Positions 9,456 to 17,852 of a stretch of DNA of 46,231 bases are shown piece by piece (position 1 is the stretch's first letter; each line of letters starts with the position of its first letter). This stretch comes from Nocardioidaceae bacterium. Lineage in GTDB: Bacteria; Actinomycetota; Actinomycetes; Propionibacteriales; Nocardioidaceae. The DNA lies in contig JAQSWV010000017.1 of NCBI GenBank assembly GCA_029266455.1, positions 1 to 46,231 of the forward strand, in the 5' to 3' direction. The position numbers were made by a program, and so were the translations under genes. Below the pieces are notes generated by a model. The model saw nothing but the letters and a program-made list of their open reading frames with translations, searched no databases and was not told the origin of the DNA.

Positions 9456-10727
9456 TCAGACGCGGGCGGTCGAGAGGGCGGCCGAGACTCCGGCGGCAGT
9501 GGCCGCGACGGCGACGACGTCGCCGATGACGACCGTGGCGGGGGCGGCGATGCCCTCGCGCTCCACCACCTCGGCGACCGTCGACAGGGTGGCCAGCACC
9601 CGCCGCTCGGAGGCGGTCGAGCCCGCGTGGATCACCGCGACCGGGGTGTCGGCGGCACGCCCGTGGCCGACCAGCGCCGCGGCGATCGCGGCCAGGTTCT
9701 CCACCGCCATCAGCAGCACCAGGGTGCCACGCAGCCGGGCCAGCGCTGGCCACTCGACCAGGGAATGCGGGTGACCGGGGGGCAGGTGCCCGGACACGAC
9801 CGTCATCTCGTGGGTGACCCCGCGGTGCGTGACCGGTACGCCGGCCAGCTCCGGCACGCTGATGGCACTGGTGACACCGGGGACGACCGTGCACGGCACC
9901 CCCGCCTCGGCGCAGGCCAGCACCTCCTCGAAGCCACGGCCGAACACGAACGGGTCGCCCCCCTTGAGCCGTACCACCCGGTTGCCGGCACGGGCGTGCT
10001 CGACCAGCAGCCGGTTGATCTCTGCCTGGGTCGCCGAGCGGCCACGGGGCAGCTTGGCTGCGTCGATGACCTCCACGTGCGGCGGAAGCTCCTCCAGCAG
10101 AGCCGCGGGCGCCAGCCGGTCGGCGATCACCACATCGGCCTCGGCCAGGGCCCGCCGCCCCGCCAGCGTGATCAGCTCGGGGTCACCCGGGCCTCCACCG
10201 ACCAGCACCACCCCGGGGTCGCGGCGCCGGTGCCTCGGGGCCGCCAGGTCGCCCGTACGCAGCGCCTCGACCACACCGTCACGTACGGTCGCCGCCCGGC
10301 GGGGGTCGCAGTCGGCGTGGACCGCGATGGTCACCCCGTCGTGGCGCCCGCTCGCAGGCGTCCACGCCGTCGACCGGCTGGCGTCGTCGGCACGGGCGCA
10401 GAAGACGCGGTGCTGTTCGGCCTCATCGGCGACGGCAGCGTTCACGGACGGGTCGTCCGTCGCGGCGAGGGCGTACCACGCCTGCGCCAGGTCGCCGGAG
10501 CGGTAACCGCGTGCCACCCACGCCATCTCCCCCAGCGCCACTCGACCCTCGAGCGCCGGACGCAGCCACGGGGACACGACCGTGACCCGGGCTCCCGCAG
10601 CCAGCAGGCCGGGGATGCGCCGCTGGGCGACCTGTCCGCCCCCGACCACGACCACCGCACGCCCCGCGAGGCGCAGGCCCAAGGGGTAGACAGCACTGTC
10701 GGAATGGGGGAGATCTGTCGCCTGCAT
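9456..10727 (-). CDS. cysG: siroheme synthase / uroporphyrinogen-III C-methyltransferase (two-domain)
   Basis: The N-terminal domain (about 1-165) is a precorrin-2 dehydrogenase/ferrochelatase-like Rossmann fold with [13 protein letters not shown] (24-37). The C-terminal domain (about 172-410) is the SAM uroporphyrinogen-III methyltransferase with [13 protein letters not shown] (174-187), [13 protein letters not shown] and a [20 protein letters not shown] stretch. It supplies siroheme for sulfite or nitrite reductase, or precorrin-2 for cobalamin. At 423 residues it is slightly shorter than enterobacterial CysG. The ATG at 10727 is chosen because TACCGT lies 6 nt upstream. The much longer open frame upstream is antisense to the PEBP gene. 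Confidence 0.9.
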   Translation of the reverse strand: MQATDLPHSDSAVYPLGLRLAGRAVVVVGGGQVAQRRIPGLLAAGARVTVVSPWLRPALEGRVALGEMAWVARGYRSGDLAQAWYALAATDDPSVNAAVADEAEQHRVFCARADDASRSTAWTPASGRHDGVTIAVHADCDPRRAATVRDGVVEALRTGDLAAPRHRRRDPGVVLVGGGPGDPELITLAGRRALAEADVVIADRLAPAALLEELPPHVEVIDAAKLPRGRSATQAEINRLLVEHARAGNRVVRLKGGDPFVFGRGFEEVLACAEAGVPCTVVPGVTSAISVPELAGVPVTHRGVTHEMTVVSGHLPPGHPHSLVEWPALARLRGTLVLLMAVENLAAIAAALVGHGRAADTPVAVIHAGSTASERRVLATLSTVAEVVEREGIAAPATVVIGDVVAVAATAAGVSAALSTARV

Positions 10728-10733
10728 GCTCTG

Positions 10734-10739
10734 ACGGTA
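10734..10739 (-). promoter_or_regulatory. -10 box TACCGT of cysG-like gene
   Basis: TACCGT on the minus strand, 6 nt before the ATG at 10727; leaderless geometry. Confidence 0.55.
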
Positions 10740-10796
10740 CGACCCGGCGGGCCGCTGCCGGCGCCGTCCCAGCACGCGGACGGGCGCACCGCGGGG

Positions 10797-10802
10797 TACC
10801 GT
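10797..10802 (+). promoter_or_regulatory. -10 box TACCGT of PEBP gene
   Basis: TACCGT divergent from the cysG promoter. It would give a leader of about 36 nt that includes the AAGGAG ribosome site at 10831. Confidence 0.45.
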
Positions 10803-10844
10803 CGCGGGCATCTCGAGTCCCCGTCCGAACAAGGAGCGCCACCG

Positions 10845-11372
10845 ATGAGCCTGGACCGGCCCGTCAGCCCGGACCCGTACGACCTTCTGCCTCCCACTGC
10901 GTCCTTCGACGTGGTCAGCGATGACGTGAGCCAGGGCAAGCCGCTCAGCGACGACCATGCCGCCTCCGGGGGCAACACCTCCCCGCACCTGTCCTGGTCC
11001 GGCGCTCCGGAGGGCACCAGGAGCTTCGTGGTCAGCTGCTTCGACCCGGACGCGCCCACCCCGGCGGGGTTCTGGCACTGGACGGTCGTGGACATCCCGG
11101 CCGACGTCACCGAGCTGGCCAGGGGGGCGGGTGACAGTGACGACTCGCTCCCGGACGGCGCGTTCCATGTGCGCAACGACATGAGCACGCGCGACTACGC
11201 AGGCTGTGCCCCGCCGGCAGGCGACGTGGCGCATCGCTACTACTACGTCGTACACGCCCTGGACACCGACTCGCTCGGCGTCACGGCCGATGCAACACCG
11301 ACGTTCGTCGCCTTCAACGCGGTGTTCCACACCATCGGGCGGGCGGTCCTGAAGGCCACCTACGAGGCCTGA
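10845..11372 (+). CDS. YbhB/YbcL family Raf kinase inhibitor-like (PEBP) protein
   Basis: A 175-residue cytoplasmic phosphatidylethanolamine-binding-protein fold. It shows [12 protein letters not shown] (about 44-55), the anion-site motif [19 protein letters not shown] (about 67-85) and the C-terminal YYYVVHALD strand. Bacterial members have no firmly known role; ligand binding or protease/kinase modulation has been suggested for relatives. The ATG at 10845 is preceded by AAGGAG. Longer frames upstream are shadow sequence over the siroheme gene. Confidence 0.88.
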   Translation: MSLDRPVSPDPYDLLPPTASFDVVSDDVSQGKPLSDDHAASGGNTSPHLSWSGAPEGTRSFVVSCFDPDAPTPAGFWHWTVVDIPADVTELARGAGDSDDSLPDGAFHVRNDMSTRDYAGCAPPAGDVAHRYYYVVHALDTDSLGVTADATPTFVAFNAVFHTIGRAVLKATYEA

Positions 11373-11462
11373 GCCGATCCCTGTGTCAGTGCGGCTCTCC
11401 GCGCGGCCGGGCGCGACCGGCCCGGCCGGGGCCCGCCGGGCGCCGCCGGACCATGGCTCGGG

Positions 11463-11468
11463 CAGACT
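11463..11468 (+). promoter_or_regulatory. -10-like box CAGACT of alpha/beta hydrolase gene
   Basis: CAGACT, an imperfect TANNNT match, lies 7 nt before the ATG at 11476. Confidence 0.35.
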
Positions 11469-11475
11469 CCGCGCC

Positions 11476-12639
11476 ATGAGCGAGCGCACTGCGGACGTCC
11501 TCGGAGAGCCGTTCGTCGCGGAGGTCATCGAGCTGCCCGACGACTCCGAGGGACGTGTCATCGCCACGTTGGTGCACGCTCCTGCCCCGGACCGCAGCGA
11601 GCGGGCCGTGCTGTACGTCCACGGCTTCTGCGACTACTTCTTCCAGACCCAGCTGGCGGAGTTCTTCACCCGGCTCGGCTACGACTTCTACGCCCTGGAC
11701 CTGCGCAAGTACGGCCGGTCACTGCTGCCGCACCAGACGCCGAACTTCTGCCTCGACCTCGGCGACTACGACCCGGAGCTGGACGAGGCGTACCGGCGCA
11801 TCACCGAGCGCGACGGTCACACCGACGTGGTGGCCGTGGCGCACTCGACCGGCGGCCTGGTGCTCCCGCTCTGGGGCCACCATCGTCGCGAGCGCGGACT
11901 GCCCCATCCCAGCGCGTACGTGCTCAACAGTCCCTGGTTCGACCTGCGGGGATCGTTCCTGCTGCGCACGGTGGGCACGCGGGCGATCGACCAGGTCGGC
12001 GCCCGGCGGCCCTACCAGGTGATCCCGCGCAACGTCTCGGCCGTCTACGGGGAGTCGATCCACTCCGACCACAGAGGTGAGTGGACCTACGACACCGCGT
12101 GGAAGCCGATGACGAGCTTCCCCGTACGCGCGGGGTGGCTGCGCGCGGTCCGGAGAGGGCACCGGCGGCTGCACCACGGCATCGAGGCGGGCGGCCCGGT
12201 GCTGGTGCTCGCCTCGCAGCGGACCGCGTTCACGGCGGTGTGGTCCGAGGACGTGCCCTCCGCCGACGTCGTGCTCGACGTCGGTCAGATCGCGCGCTGG
12301 TCGCACCGGCTCGGGCGGCTCGTCACGATCGCCCGCTTCGATGGCGCCCTGCACGACGTGTTCCTGTCGGCGCAGCCGGTGCGTGACACGGTCTACGCCA
12401 CCGTGGAGCGCTTCCTGGCGGCGAGCGCTCCCTTCGACCTCGCGCCACCCCCGCACGCGGCGTCACCCTCCGACGCGGCGCCACGGAAAGAGGGGGCGTC
12501 ACCCTCCGACGCGGCGCCACCGACCGAGGGGGCGTCACCCGCCGACGCGGCGCCACCGACCGAGGGGGCGCCACGCTCCGGGACGGCAGCTGCGACCGAG
12601 GCGGCATCACCGTCCGAGACGGGGTTCTCCCCCGCCTGA
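11476..12639 (+). CDS. alpha/beta hydrolase (lysophospholipase-like) with repetitive tail
   Basis: A cytoplasmic serine hydrolase of 387 residues. LYVHGFCDYFF (46-56) supplies the oxyanion region, VAHSTGG (121-127) the nucleophile S124, and GALHDVFLS the catalytic histidine H293; the acid is probably in VVLDVGQ (about 268). No signal peptide is visible. Residues 321-387 are a Pro/Ala/Ser tail containing three copies of a 12-residue repeat and look disordered. The substrate is unknown; the family acts on monoacylglycerols or other esters. The 3' end overlaps the convergent GNAT gene by 33 bp. Confidence 0.85.
   Translation: MSERTADVLGEPFVAEVIELPDDSEGRVIATLVHAPAPDRSERAVLYVHGFCDYFFQTQLAEFFTRLGYDFYALDLRKYGRSLLPHQTPNFCLDLGDYDPELDEAYRRITERDGHTDVVAVAHSTGGLVLPLWGHHRRERGLPHPSAYVLNSPWFDLRGSFLLRTVGTRAIDQVGARRPYQVIPRNVSAVYGESIHSDHRGEWTYDTAWKPMTSFPVRAGWLRAVRRGHRRLHHGIEAGGPVLVLASQRTAFTAVWSEDVPSADVVLDVGQIARWSHRLGRLVTIARFDGALHDVFLSAQPVRDTVYATVERFLAASAPFDLAPPPHAASPSDAAPRKEGASPSDAAPPTEGASPADAAPPTEGAPRSGTAAATEAASPSETGFSPA
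12460..12567. repeat. 36-bp tandem repeat in hydrolase 3' end
   Basis: Three contiguous 36-bp units (12460-12495, 12496-12531, 12532-12567) encode ASPSDAAPxxEG. Units 2 and 3 differ at a single visible base; unit 1 differs from them at three bases (RK instead of PT). Confidence 0.9.
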
Positions 12640-13068
12640 GCGCCGCATCGGCAGGTGCGGGATGCCGTCCTCGACGAACTCCGCTCCGCTGACCACGAAG
12701 CCCTGGCCCTCGTACCAGCCCCGCAGGTGCGACTGTGCGTCCAGCACCAGCGTCGTGCCCCCGGCCAGGCGCAGCGCCTCGGCCATGACCAGCGCCGCCA
12801 GTCCTTCCCCCCGGTGCCCGCGGTCGACGCACACCCGGCCGATCCTGCCCGTGCCGTCCGCCTCGGCAAGCAGCCGCAGGTACGCGACCGGCTGCCGCTC
12901 GACGGCTGCCCACACATGTCGGGTGGCGGGGTCGGTGTCGCGGCCGTCCAGCTCGGGGTAGGCGCAGGCCTGCTCGACCACGAACACGTCGACGCGCAAC
13001 CGCAGCAGGGCATACAGGGTGCTGGTGTCGAGTGAGGCGAAGGCGCAGGCATGCAGGCTCGCTGGCAC
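12607..13068 (-). CDS. ElaA-like GNAT family N-acetyltransferase
   Basis: Acetyl-CoA-dependent acyltransferase of about 153 residues. LYALLRLRVDVFVVEQACAY (18-37) is the ElaA-type N-terminal signature, and GRVCVDRGHRGEGLAALVM (77-95) includes the acetyl-CoA loop. The C-terminus has GWYEGQGFVVSGAEFVEDGIPH. The GTG at 13068 gives the usual ElaA length; GTG at 13077 is an alternative. The start lies two bases from the divergent YbaK start, so promoter elements must lie inside the opposite coding regions. The substrate is unknown. Confidence 0.85.
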   Translation of the reverse strand: MPASLHACAFASLDTSTLYALLRLRVDVFVVEQACAYPELDGRDTDPATRHVWAAVERQPVAYLRLLAEADGTGRIGRVCVDRGHRGEGLAALVMAEALRLAGGTTLVLDAQSHLRGWYEGQGFVVSGAEFVEDGIPHLPMRRSGGGEPRLGR

Positions 13069-13069
13069 G

Positions 13070-13615
13070 ATGACCACGATGGACCCCGTGACCGGCACGC
13101 TCGACACCACCCCGGCCGTCGACCGCCCCGACCTGCTCGCGGCACCGGTCGCAGCGGCCGTGGCCGGCCTCGCGGATGCCCGCGTCGCGGAGATCGATCC
13201 CGATCTCGCCGATACGGCCGCCCTGTGCACGGCCTACGACCTCCCCCTGTCCACCAGCGCGAACTGCGTGGTCGTCACCGGCCGCCGCGGCGGGACACAG
13301 CGGCACGCCGCCTGCGTGGTGCTGGCCACCACACGGGCCGACGTCAACGGGCTGGTCCGCCGGCGCCTCGACGCCCGGAAGGCGTCGTTCGCCTCCACCG
13401 ACTTCGCCACCGAGGCGACGGGGATGGAGTACGGCGGTATCACGCCCGTCGGCCTGCCCGGTGACTGGCTGCTCCTGATTGACTCGGCCGTCGTGGCAAC
13501 GCCGGTGGTGATCATCGGCAGTGGTCTGCGCCGCTCCAAGCTTGTGGTGGCCGGCGCGGCGCTGCTGTCCCTGCCCGGGGCGGAGACCGTCGACGGCCTC
13601 GGCAGACCCGCCTGA
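13070..13615 (+). CDS. YbaK/ProX-type aminoacyl-tRNA deacylase
   Basis: A single-domain trans-editing protein that hydrolyses mischarged tRNA. The 181-residue protein has an early variable region, SANCVVVTGRRGG (about 79-91), the RRRLDARKASFAS segment with the conserved lysine, and the GGITPVGLP loop (about 120-128). The ATG at 13070 (or the one at 13079) is preferred over the longer frame, which runs into the GNAT gene. Which tRNA it edits cannot be told from sequence. Confidence 0.87.
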   Translation: MTTMDPVTGTLDTTPAVDRPDLLAAPVAAAVAGLADARVAEIDPDLADTAALCTAYDLPLSTSANCVVVTGRRGGTQRHAACVVLATTRADVNGLVRRRLDARKASFASTDFATEATGMEYGGITPVGLPGDWLLLIDSAVVATPVVIIGSGLRRSKLVVAGAALLSLPGAETVDGLGRPA

Positions 13616-13650
13616 CGCGTTCCGCAGTCGCGGTAAGGATCGCCCCGACG

Positions 13651-14415
13651 TCAGTCGACCAGGAACGCAACGATGGCGACGACCCCGACCACGACGATGA
13701 AGCCGCGCAGAAGCCAGTCCGGCAGCCGCCGGCCCACCGTCGCACCGAGCTGTCCCCCGATGGTGGCCCCGACCGCCAGCGCGCCCGCCGCCCACCAGTC
13801 GACGTCGGCGGCGAAGCAGAAGAACACGCCGGCCACCCCGTTGACCAGCGCCGCGAGGACGTTCTTGGTGGCGTTCAGGCGCTGCAGCGCGTCGTCGATC
13901 CCCAGCCCCAGCACCGCCATGTAGATCACGCCCTGCGCCGCGCCGAAGTACCCGCCGTACACGGAGGCGAGACCGATGGCGAGCAGCGTGAGCCACGAGC
14001 CGTGCGGGGCCGGGACGTGCCCCTCGCCCCGGCGGCGACGCATCCACGCCGACAGCCGTGGCTGGACGATCACCAGCGCACAACCCAGCCCGATCAGGAT
14101 CGGGACGACCGTCTCGAAGACGTCGTCATCGAGGGTCAGCAGCAGGATCGCGCCGCACAGGCCACCGATCAGCGCTGCGACGCCCAGCCACAACAGGCGG
14201 CCCAGCTGGCCGGCGAGCTCGCGACGGTAGCCGACCGCACCTGAGATCGATCCTGGGACGAGGCCGACCGTGTTCGTGACGTTGGCGACGATGGGGCTGT
14301 AGCCGAGCGCTACCAGCGTCGGGAAGGTCACCAGCGACCCCGAGCCGACAACGGTGTTGATCGTGCCGGCTCCGATGCCGGCCGCCAAGACCGCGAGCGC
14401 ATCCAGCCAGGTCAC
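13651..14415 (-). CDS. TauE/SafE family sulfite-exporter-like permease
   Basis: A 254-residue membrane protein with about eight hydrophobic helices. It has the family features GAGTINTVVGSGSLVTFPTLVALG near the N-terminus and the internal counterpart YGGYFGAAQGVIYMAVLG in the second half. Relatives move sulfite, sulfonates or other organic anions; the substrate here is not evident. The GTG start (14413-14415) overlaps the stop of the SPFH gene as GTGA, so it is the third gene of an NfeD-SPFH-TauE transcript. Confidence 0.9.
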   Translation of the reverse strand: MTWLDALAVLAAGIGAGTINTVVGSGSLVTFPTLVALGYSPIVANVTNTVGLVPGSISGAVGYRRELAGQLGRLLWLGVAALIGGLCGAILLLTLDDDVFETVVPILIGLGCALVIVQPRLSAWMRRRRGEGHVPAPHGSWLTLLAIGLASVYGGYFGAAQGVIYMAVLGLGIDDALQRLNATKNVLAALVNGVAGVFFCFAADVDWWAAGALAVGATIGGQLGATVGRRLPDWLLRGFIVVVGVVAIVAFLVD

Positions 14416-15644
14416 GCCGACCCGGTCGTCGGCTCCTCGGATGTGCTTCTTGCATGCGACCCCGTCGACAGCTCGGCTGCCGTACCGGACTCTGCGTCAG
14501 CCGGTGTCCCGGTCAGCTCCTGCGGGGCCTCGGTGCCGGTCGCCGGTGCCTGGGTCCCCGTGCCGGCGGGAGACGGGCGCACACGTCCACTGGTGCGGGC
14601 CGCCGCCTCGGCCGACGCGATGGCCTCGGCCACCGCGTCGTGTGCCCGGGACAGGCTGGGGTCGGAGCCCGCGGTTCGCGCGTCGGGCGGCGGTGAGCCC
14701 ATGTCCATGCGGGTCCGCGGCCCGTCGGTCTCGACCGGTATGCCGGCGGCCCGGCTCATCGTGGAGCCCAGACCCTCGAGGGCGGCACCGATCTCGCTCG
14801 GGACGATCCAGACCTTGTTGGCATCACCCTCGGCGATCTTGGGCAGCATCTGCAGGTACTGGTACGCGAGCAGGGACTGGTCGGGCTGCCCGTCGTGGAT
14901 GGCCTGGAAGACCGTCTGGATCGCCTGCCCCTCGCCCTGCGCCCGCAGGATCTGCGACTCGCGGTCGGCCTGGGCACGCAGGATCTGCGCCTCGCGATCG
15001 CCCTCAGCCGAGAGGATGGCGGCCTGCTTGCCGCCCTCGGCGGTCAGGATCGCCGACTGCCGGGCACCCTCGGCGGTCAGGATCGACGCCCGCTTGTCCC
15101 GATCGGCCCGCATCTGCTTCTCCATCGAGTCCTTGATGGACGGCGGCGGGTCGATGCCCTTCAGCTCGACCCGGTTGACCCGGATGCCCCACTTGCCGGT
15201 CGCCTCGTCGAGAACGCCACGCAGGGCGGTGTTGATCTCGTCGCGGCTGGTCAGCGCCTGCTCGAGGTCCATGCCGCCGATGATGTTGCGCAGCGTGGTC
15301 ATGGTGAGCTGCTCGATGGCCTGGATGTAGTTCGCGATCTCGTACGTCGCCGCCACCGCATTGGTCACCTGGAAGTAGATGACGGTGTCGATGGACACCA
15401 CCAGGTTGTCCTCGGTGATCACCGGCTGGGGTGGGAACGACACCACCTGCTCACGGAGGTCGATGGTGTAGCGCACCTTGTCGACGAAGGGCGTCACGAT
15501 GCTCAGCCCCGCCGTCAGCGTCGTGCGGTACTTGCCGAAGCGCTCGACGATGCCGGCCCGTGCCTGCGGCACTATCTGCACGGTCTTGCCCAGCACAAGG
15601 ATGGCGAACAGCGCGAGTATGCCGAGGACGATCAACCATTCCAT
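14412..15644 (-). CDS. SPFH/band 7 (stomatin-like) membrane protein
   Basis: A 410-residue scaffold protein with one N-terminal membrane helix (LIVLGILALFAILVLGK). The SPFH domain follows (about 25-200, including VPQARAGIVERFGKY and ELKGIDPPPSIKDSMEKQM). After it comes an Ala/Glu/Gln coiled coil built of short repeats of the type ILxAEGxxQAAIL (about 205-250), and then a Pro/Thr/Ala-rich tail after about residue 320. Paired with NfeD it should form oligomeric assemblies in membrane microdomains, as stomatin/NfeD pairs do. It is 12 bp downstream of nfeD. Confidence 0.92.
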   Translation of the reverse strand: MEWLIVLGILALFAILVLGKTVQIVPQARAGIVERFGKYRTTLTAGLSIVTPFVDKVRYTIDLREQVVSFPPQPVITEDNLVVSIDTVIYFQVTNAVAATYEIANYIQAIEQLTMTTLRNIIGGMDLEQALTSRDEINTALRGVLDEATGKWGIRVNRVELKGIDPPPSIKDSMEKQMRADRDKRASILTAEGARQSAILTAEGGKQAAILSAEGDREAQILRAQADRESQILRAQGEGQAIQTVFQAIHDGQPDQSLLAYQYLQMLPKIAEGDANKVWIVPSEIGAALEGLGSTMSRAAGIPVETDGPRTRMDMGSPPPDARTAGSDPSLSRAHDAVAEAIASAEAAARTSGRVRPSPAGTGTQAPATGTEAPQELTGTPADAESGTAAELSTGSHARSTSEEPTTGSA

Positions 15645-15656
15645 GAGTGCAGCCTC

Positions 15657-16118
15657 TCAGTCGGCCGGGTAGACAACAGCGGTCGCGCCATCGATCTCGA
15701 ACACCTCGACCTCGGCGCCGGGATCGATCGTCAGGCCAGGGTCGAAGCTGCGCGCCGTCCAGACCTCGCCGGCCAACCGGATCTGGCCGGTCCGCCTGCC
15801 GACGGGGCTGAGCACGACACCCGTACGACCGATAAGCGCATCGTGGCCGGTGGTCAGCTCAGCCCCTCCGTGCATCCGCTTGACCATGCTCGGTCGCACC
15901 GCACCCAGCATGGCGACCGACACCACGATCGCGGCGACGAGAGCGATGGCGGTGCTGCCACCCAGGGCGGCGGTGATCGCCCCCGCGCCCGCGCCGATCG
16001 CGAGCATGAGCAGCACGAAGTCGAGACTGATCAGCTCGGCGGCAGCCAGGACAAGCGCCACCGAGACCCAGGCCGCCCAGGAGTGGTCACCCACCCACTC
16101 CCACATCTCGGCCCACAC
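15657..16118 (-). CDS. NfeD-like membrane protein
   Basis: A 153-residue partner of the following SPFH gene. It has three hydrophobic helices (about 16-80), then an OB-fold NfeD C-terminal domain with the patterns LIGRTGVVLSPVGRRTGQIRL and PGAEVEVFEIDGATAVVYP. It lacks the ClpP-like protease domain of long NfeD proteins, so it is the short form. The GTG start follows TAGGCT by 6 nt. Confidence 0.88.
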   Translation of the reverse strand: MWAEMWEWVGDHSWAAWVSVALVLAAAELISLDFVLLMLAIGAGAGAITAALGGSTAIALVAAIVVSVAMLGAVRPSMVKRMHGGAELTTGHDALIGRTGVVLSPVGRRTGQIRLAGEVWTARSFDPGLTIDPGAEVEVFEIDGATAVVYPAD

Positions 16119-16124
16119 GCCACC

Positions 16125-16130
16125 AGCCTA
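16125..16130 (-). promoter_or_regulatory. -10 box TAGGCT of NfeD-like gene
   Basis: TAGGCT overlaps the stop codon of the upstream ABC ATPase gene and lies 6 nt before the GTG at 16118; leaderless geometry. Confidence 0.55.
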
Positions 16131-16937
16131 GACGTTGACGCTGCTGGACCTGTTGTCTCGTCGTCGCGCCGTCCACCGGCCGTCCCGTTGGTCGAGAGCC
16201 AGCGGTAGGCCGAACGTCTCGGTGAGCGACTCCTCGGTGAGCGCGTCGTCGAGCGGGCCCGCCGTCACGACGCGGCCCTCGCGCAGCAGCAGCACGTGAG
16301 TGAACCCGGCGGGCACCTCCTCGACGTGATGGCTGACCAGTACCAGAGCGGGCGCGAATGGGTCGGCAGCCAGCCCGCTCAGGGTGCTCACGAGGTCCTC
16401 GCGGGCTCCCAGGTCGAGCCCGGCGCCGGGCTCGTCCAGCAGCAGCAGCTCGGGGTCGGTCATCAGCGAGCGGGCGAGCTGGACCCGTTTCCGCTCACCC
16501 TCACTCAGGGTGCCGAAGGTCCGGTCGGCCAGGGCCCGGACTCCCACGGCCGCCAGCAGACCGTCGGCCCGGTCGAGGTCGCTCTCGTCGTAGGCCTCAC
16601 GCCAGCGTCCGACGACGGCGTACGCGGCGGACACGACGACGTCGCGCACCCTCTCGCCCCGCGGGATGCGGTCGGCCATGGCTGCGCTCATCCACCCGAT
16701 CCGTGGCCGCAGCTCGAAGACGTCGACGGTGCCGAGCACCTCCCCCAGCACGCCGGCCACACCGGCGGTGGGGTGGATCTGGGTGCTCACCACCTGAAGC
16801 AGCGTGGTCTTCCCGGCACCGTTGGGGCCGAGAACAGCCCATCGCTGGTCCGGCTGGATGATCCACGAGACGGCGTCCAGCAGGCGCGCGCCGCCGCGCA
16901 CGACCGTCACGTCAGCGAGCTCGACGACGGGTGTCAT
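16128..16937 (-). CDS. ABC transporter ATP-binding protein, stand-alone
   Basis: A 269-residue nucleotide-binding domain with Walker A LGPNGAGKTTL (36-46), signature LSEGERKRVQLARSLM (144-159), Walker B LLLLDEPGAGLDLG (164-177) and a switch histidine in VLVSHHVEE. An AGAGG ribosome site precedes the ATG at 16937. No permease gene is adjacent, so it either pairs with a distant permease or has a non-transport role. Confidence 0.88.
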   Translation of the reverse strand: MTPVVELADVTVVRGGARLLDAVSWIIQPDQRWAVLGPNGAGKTTLLQVVSTQIHPTAGVAGVLGEVLGTVDVFELRPRIGWMSAAMADRIPRGERVRDVVVSAAYAVVGRWREAYDESDLDRADGLLAAVGVRALADRTFGTLSEGERKRVQLARSLMTDPELLLLDEPGAGLDLGAREDLVSTLSGLAADPFAPALVLVSHHVEEVPAGFTHVLLLREGRVVTAGPLDDALTEESLTETFGLPLALDQRDGRWTARRRDNRSSSVNV

Positions 16938-17001
16938 GGAACCTCTCGATGGGCCGGCGCAGGCACGGGGTGGGAAGCAGTGCCAAACCTACGGCACCAC
17001 T

Positions 17002-17076
17002 TTGAGCGCCTGCCTGAGCACCTGCCCTTGAGCACCTGCCCTGGGCACCTGCCCTTGGCGCCTACTCTTGGGCACC
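17002..17076. repeat. degenerate 12-14 bp tandem repeat upstream of 17077
   Basis: Successive units of the form TGAGCACCTGCCCT (variants TGAGCGCCTGCC, TGGGCACCTGCCCT, TGGCGCCTACTCT) run up to the GTG at 17077. The last divergent unit contains the presumed -10 box TACTCT. Confidence 0.75.
17063..17068 (+). promoter_or_regulatory. -10 box TACTCT of conserved hypothetical gene
   Basis: TACTCT with 8 nt before the GTG at 17077. It sits inside a repeat unit. Confidence 0.5.
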
Positions 17077-17814
17077 GTGTCGGACACCGCTCCGGAGCTG
17101 TTCCGGTCCGCGCGGCTCGCCTGCTGGTTCTCGGCGTGGGCGGCCGGTGCCTGCAGTCTCGACGACGCCCGCGACGCCGTGGTCGGGACTGACGCCGCAC
17201 ACGACGTGCTGGGCTTGAGCGATGAGCCCGTGCCGTTGGTGCTCGCGCTGGGCATGCTGCGGACGACGGGCGCGGGCGTGGCCACGCTCGCCCTGCCGGC
17301 GCCCGGCGACCTGACCGGCCTCGGCGGACCTCCCGGCTTCAATGCCGACGCCCTCGAGGCGGGAGAGGCCGTGCTGCTCCCCTCGTCGGGGCTCGGCCTG
17401 GTCCCCACCGCGGTCGGGGCCGGTGTGACCTGGCAGGTGTCCCCCGCCCACCAGTCGCACACCGTGCCGGACCTCGCCGAAGCCGACACAGCACTGCGCG
17501 AGACGCTGCTCGAGAGCTCGGCGCGGCTGGCCGATCTGGACGTACCGCGTTGGCGCCCGGAGGCCGCCGAGGGGCTGCAGGCGCTGCGGCACCCGGCCGG
17601 CGAGCCGCTCCCAGCCGCGTACAGCGCCCGGGCGCAGCGGGCGGCCACCCTGGCGCTGCGCTGCCTGGCTTTGTGCGATCTGGCGCTCGACGACGACGGC
17701 GGTGCGGTATCTGCCTGGGAGGCTGCCGAGCGGCGCGACGCGCTGGGTCGACTGGCACGTTCTGCCCGCCACGCTCTGGTGGCTGCGTGCTCGGTGGGTG
17801 TGCGGGCCGCCTGA
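17077..17814 (+). CDS. conserved actinobacterial protein of unknown function
   Basis: A 245-residue soluble protein without a family I can name. It starts VSDTAPELFRSARLACWFSAW and is rich in Ala and Leu. It has no signal peptide, membrane helix, metal motif or nucleotide-binding motif. The GTG at 17077 is preferred to the TTG at 17068 because of the -10 spacing. It lies 38 bp upstream of serB on the same strand, but serB has its own -10 box. Codon use and frame are clearly protein-coding. Confidence 0.75.
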   Translation: MSDTAPELFRSARLACWFSAWAAGACSLDDARDAVVGTDAAHDVLGLSDEPVPLVLALGMLRTTGAGVATLALPAPGDLTGLGGPPGFNADALEAGEAVLLPSSGLGLVPTAVGAGVTWQVSPAHQSHTVPDLAEADTALRETLLESSARLADLDVPRWRPEAAEGLQALRHPAGEPLPAAYSARAQRAATLALRCLALCDLALDDDGGAVSAWEAAERRDALGRLARSARHALVAACSVGVRAA

Positions 17815-17838
17815 GCCGGCCCTATCGCCAGCCCGACT

Positions 17839-17844
17839 AGCCTG
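17839..17844 (+). promoter_or_regulatory. -10 box TAGCCT of serB
   Basis: TAGCCT with 8 nt before the serB ATG. Confidence 0.55.
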
Positions 17845-17852
17845 CCCGTGCC

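Noticed and set aside
9456-11567. 703-residue siroheme synthase
   Set aside because: The first 280 residues are antisense to the PEBP gene and lack family similarity; the -10 box and family length place the start at 10727.
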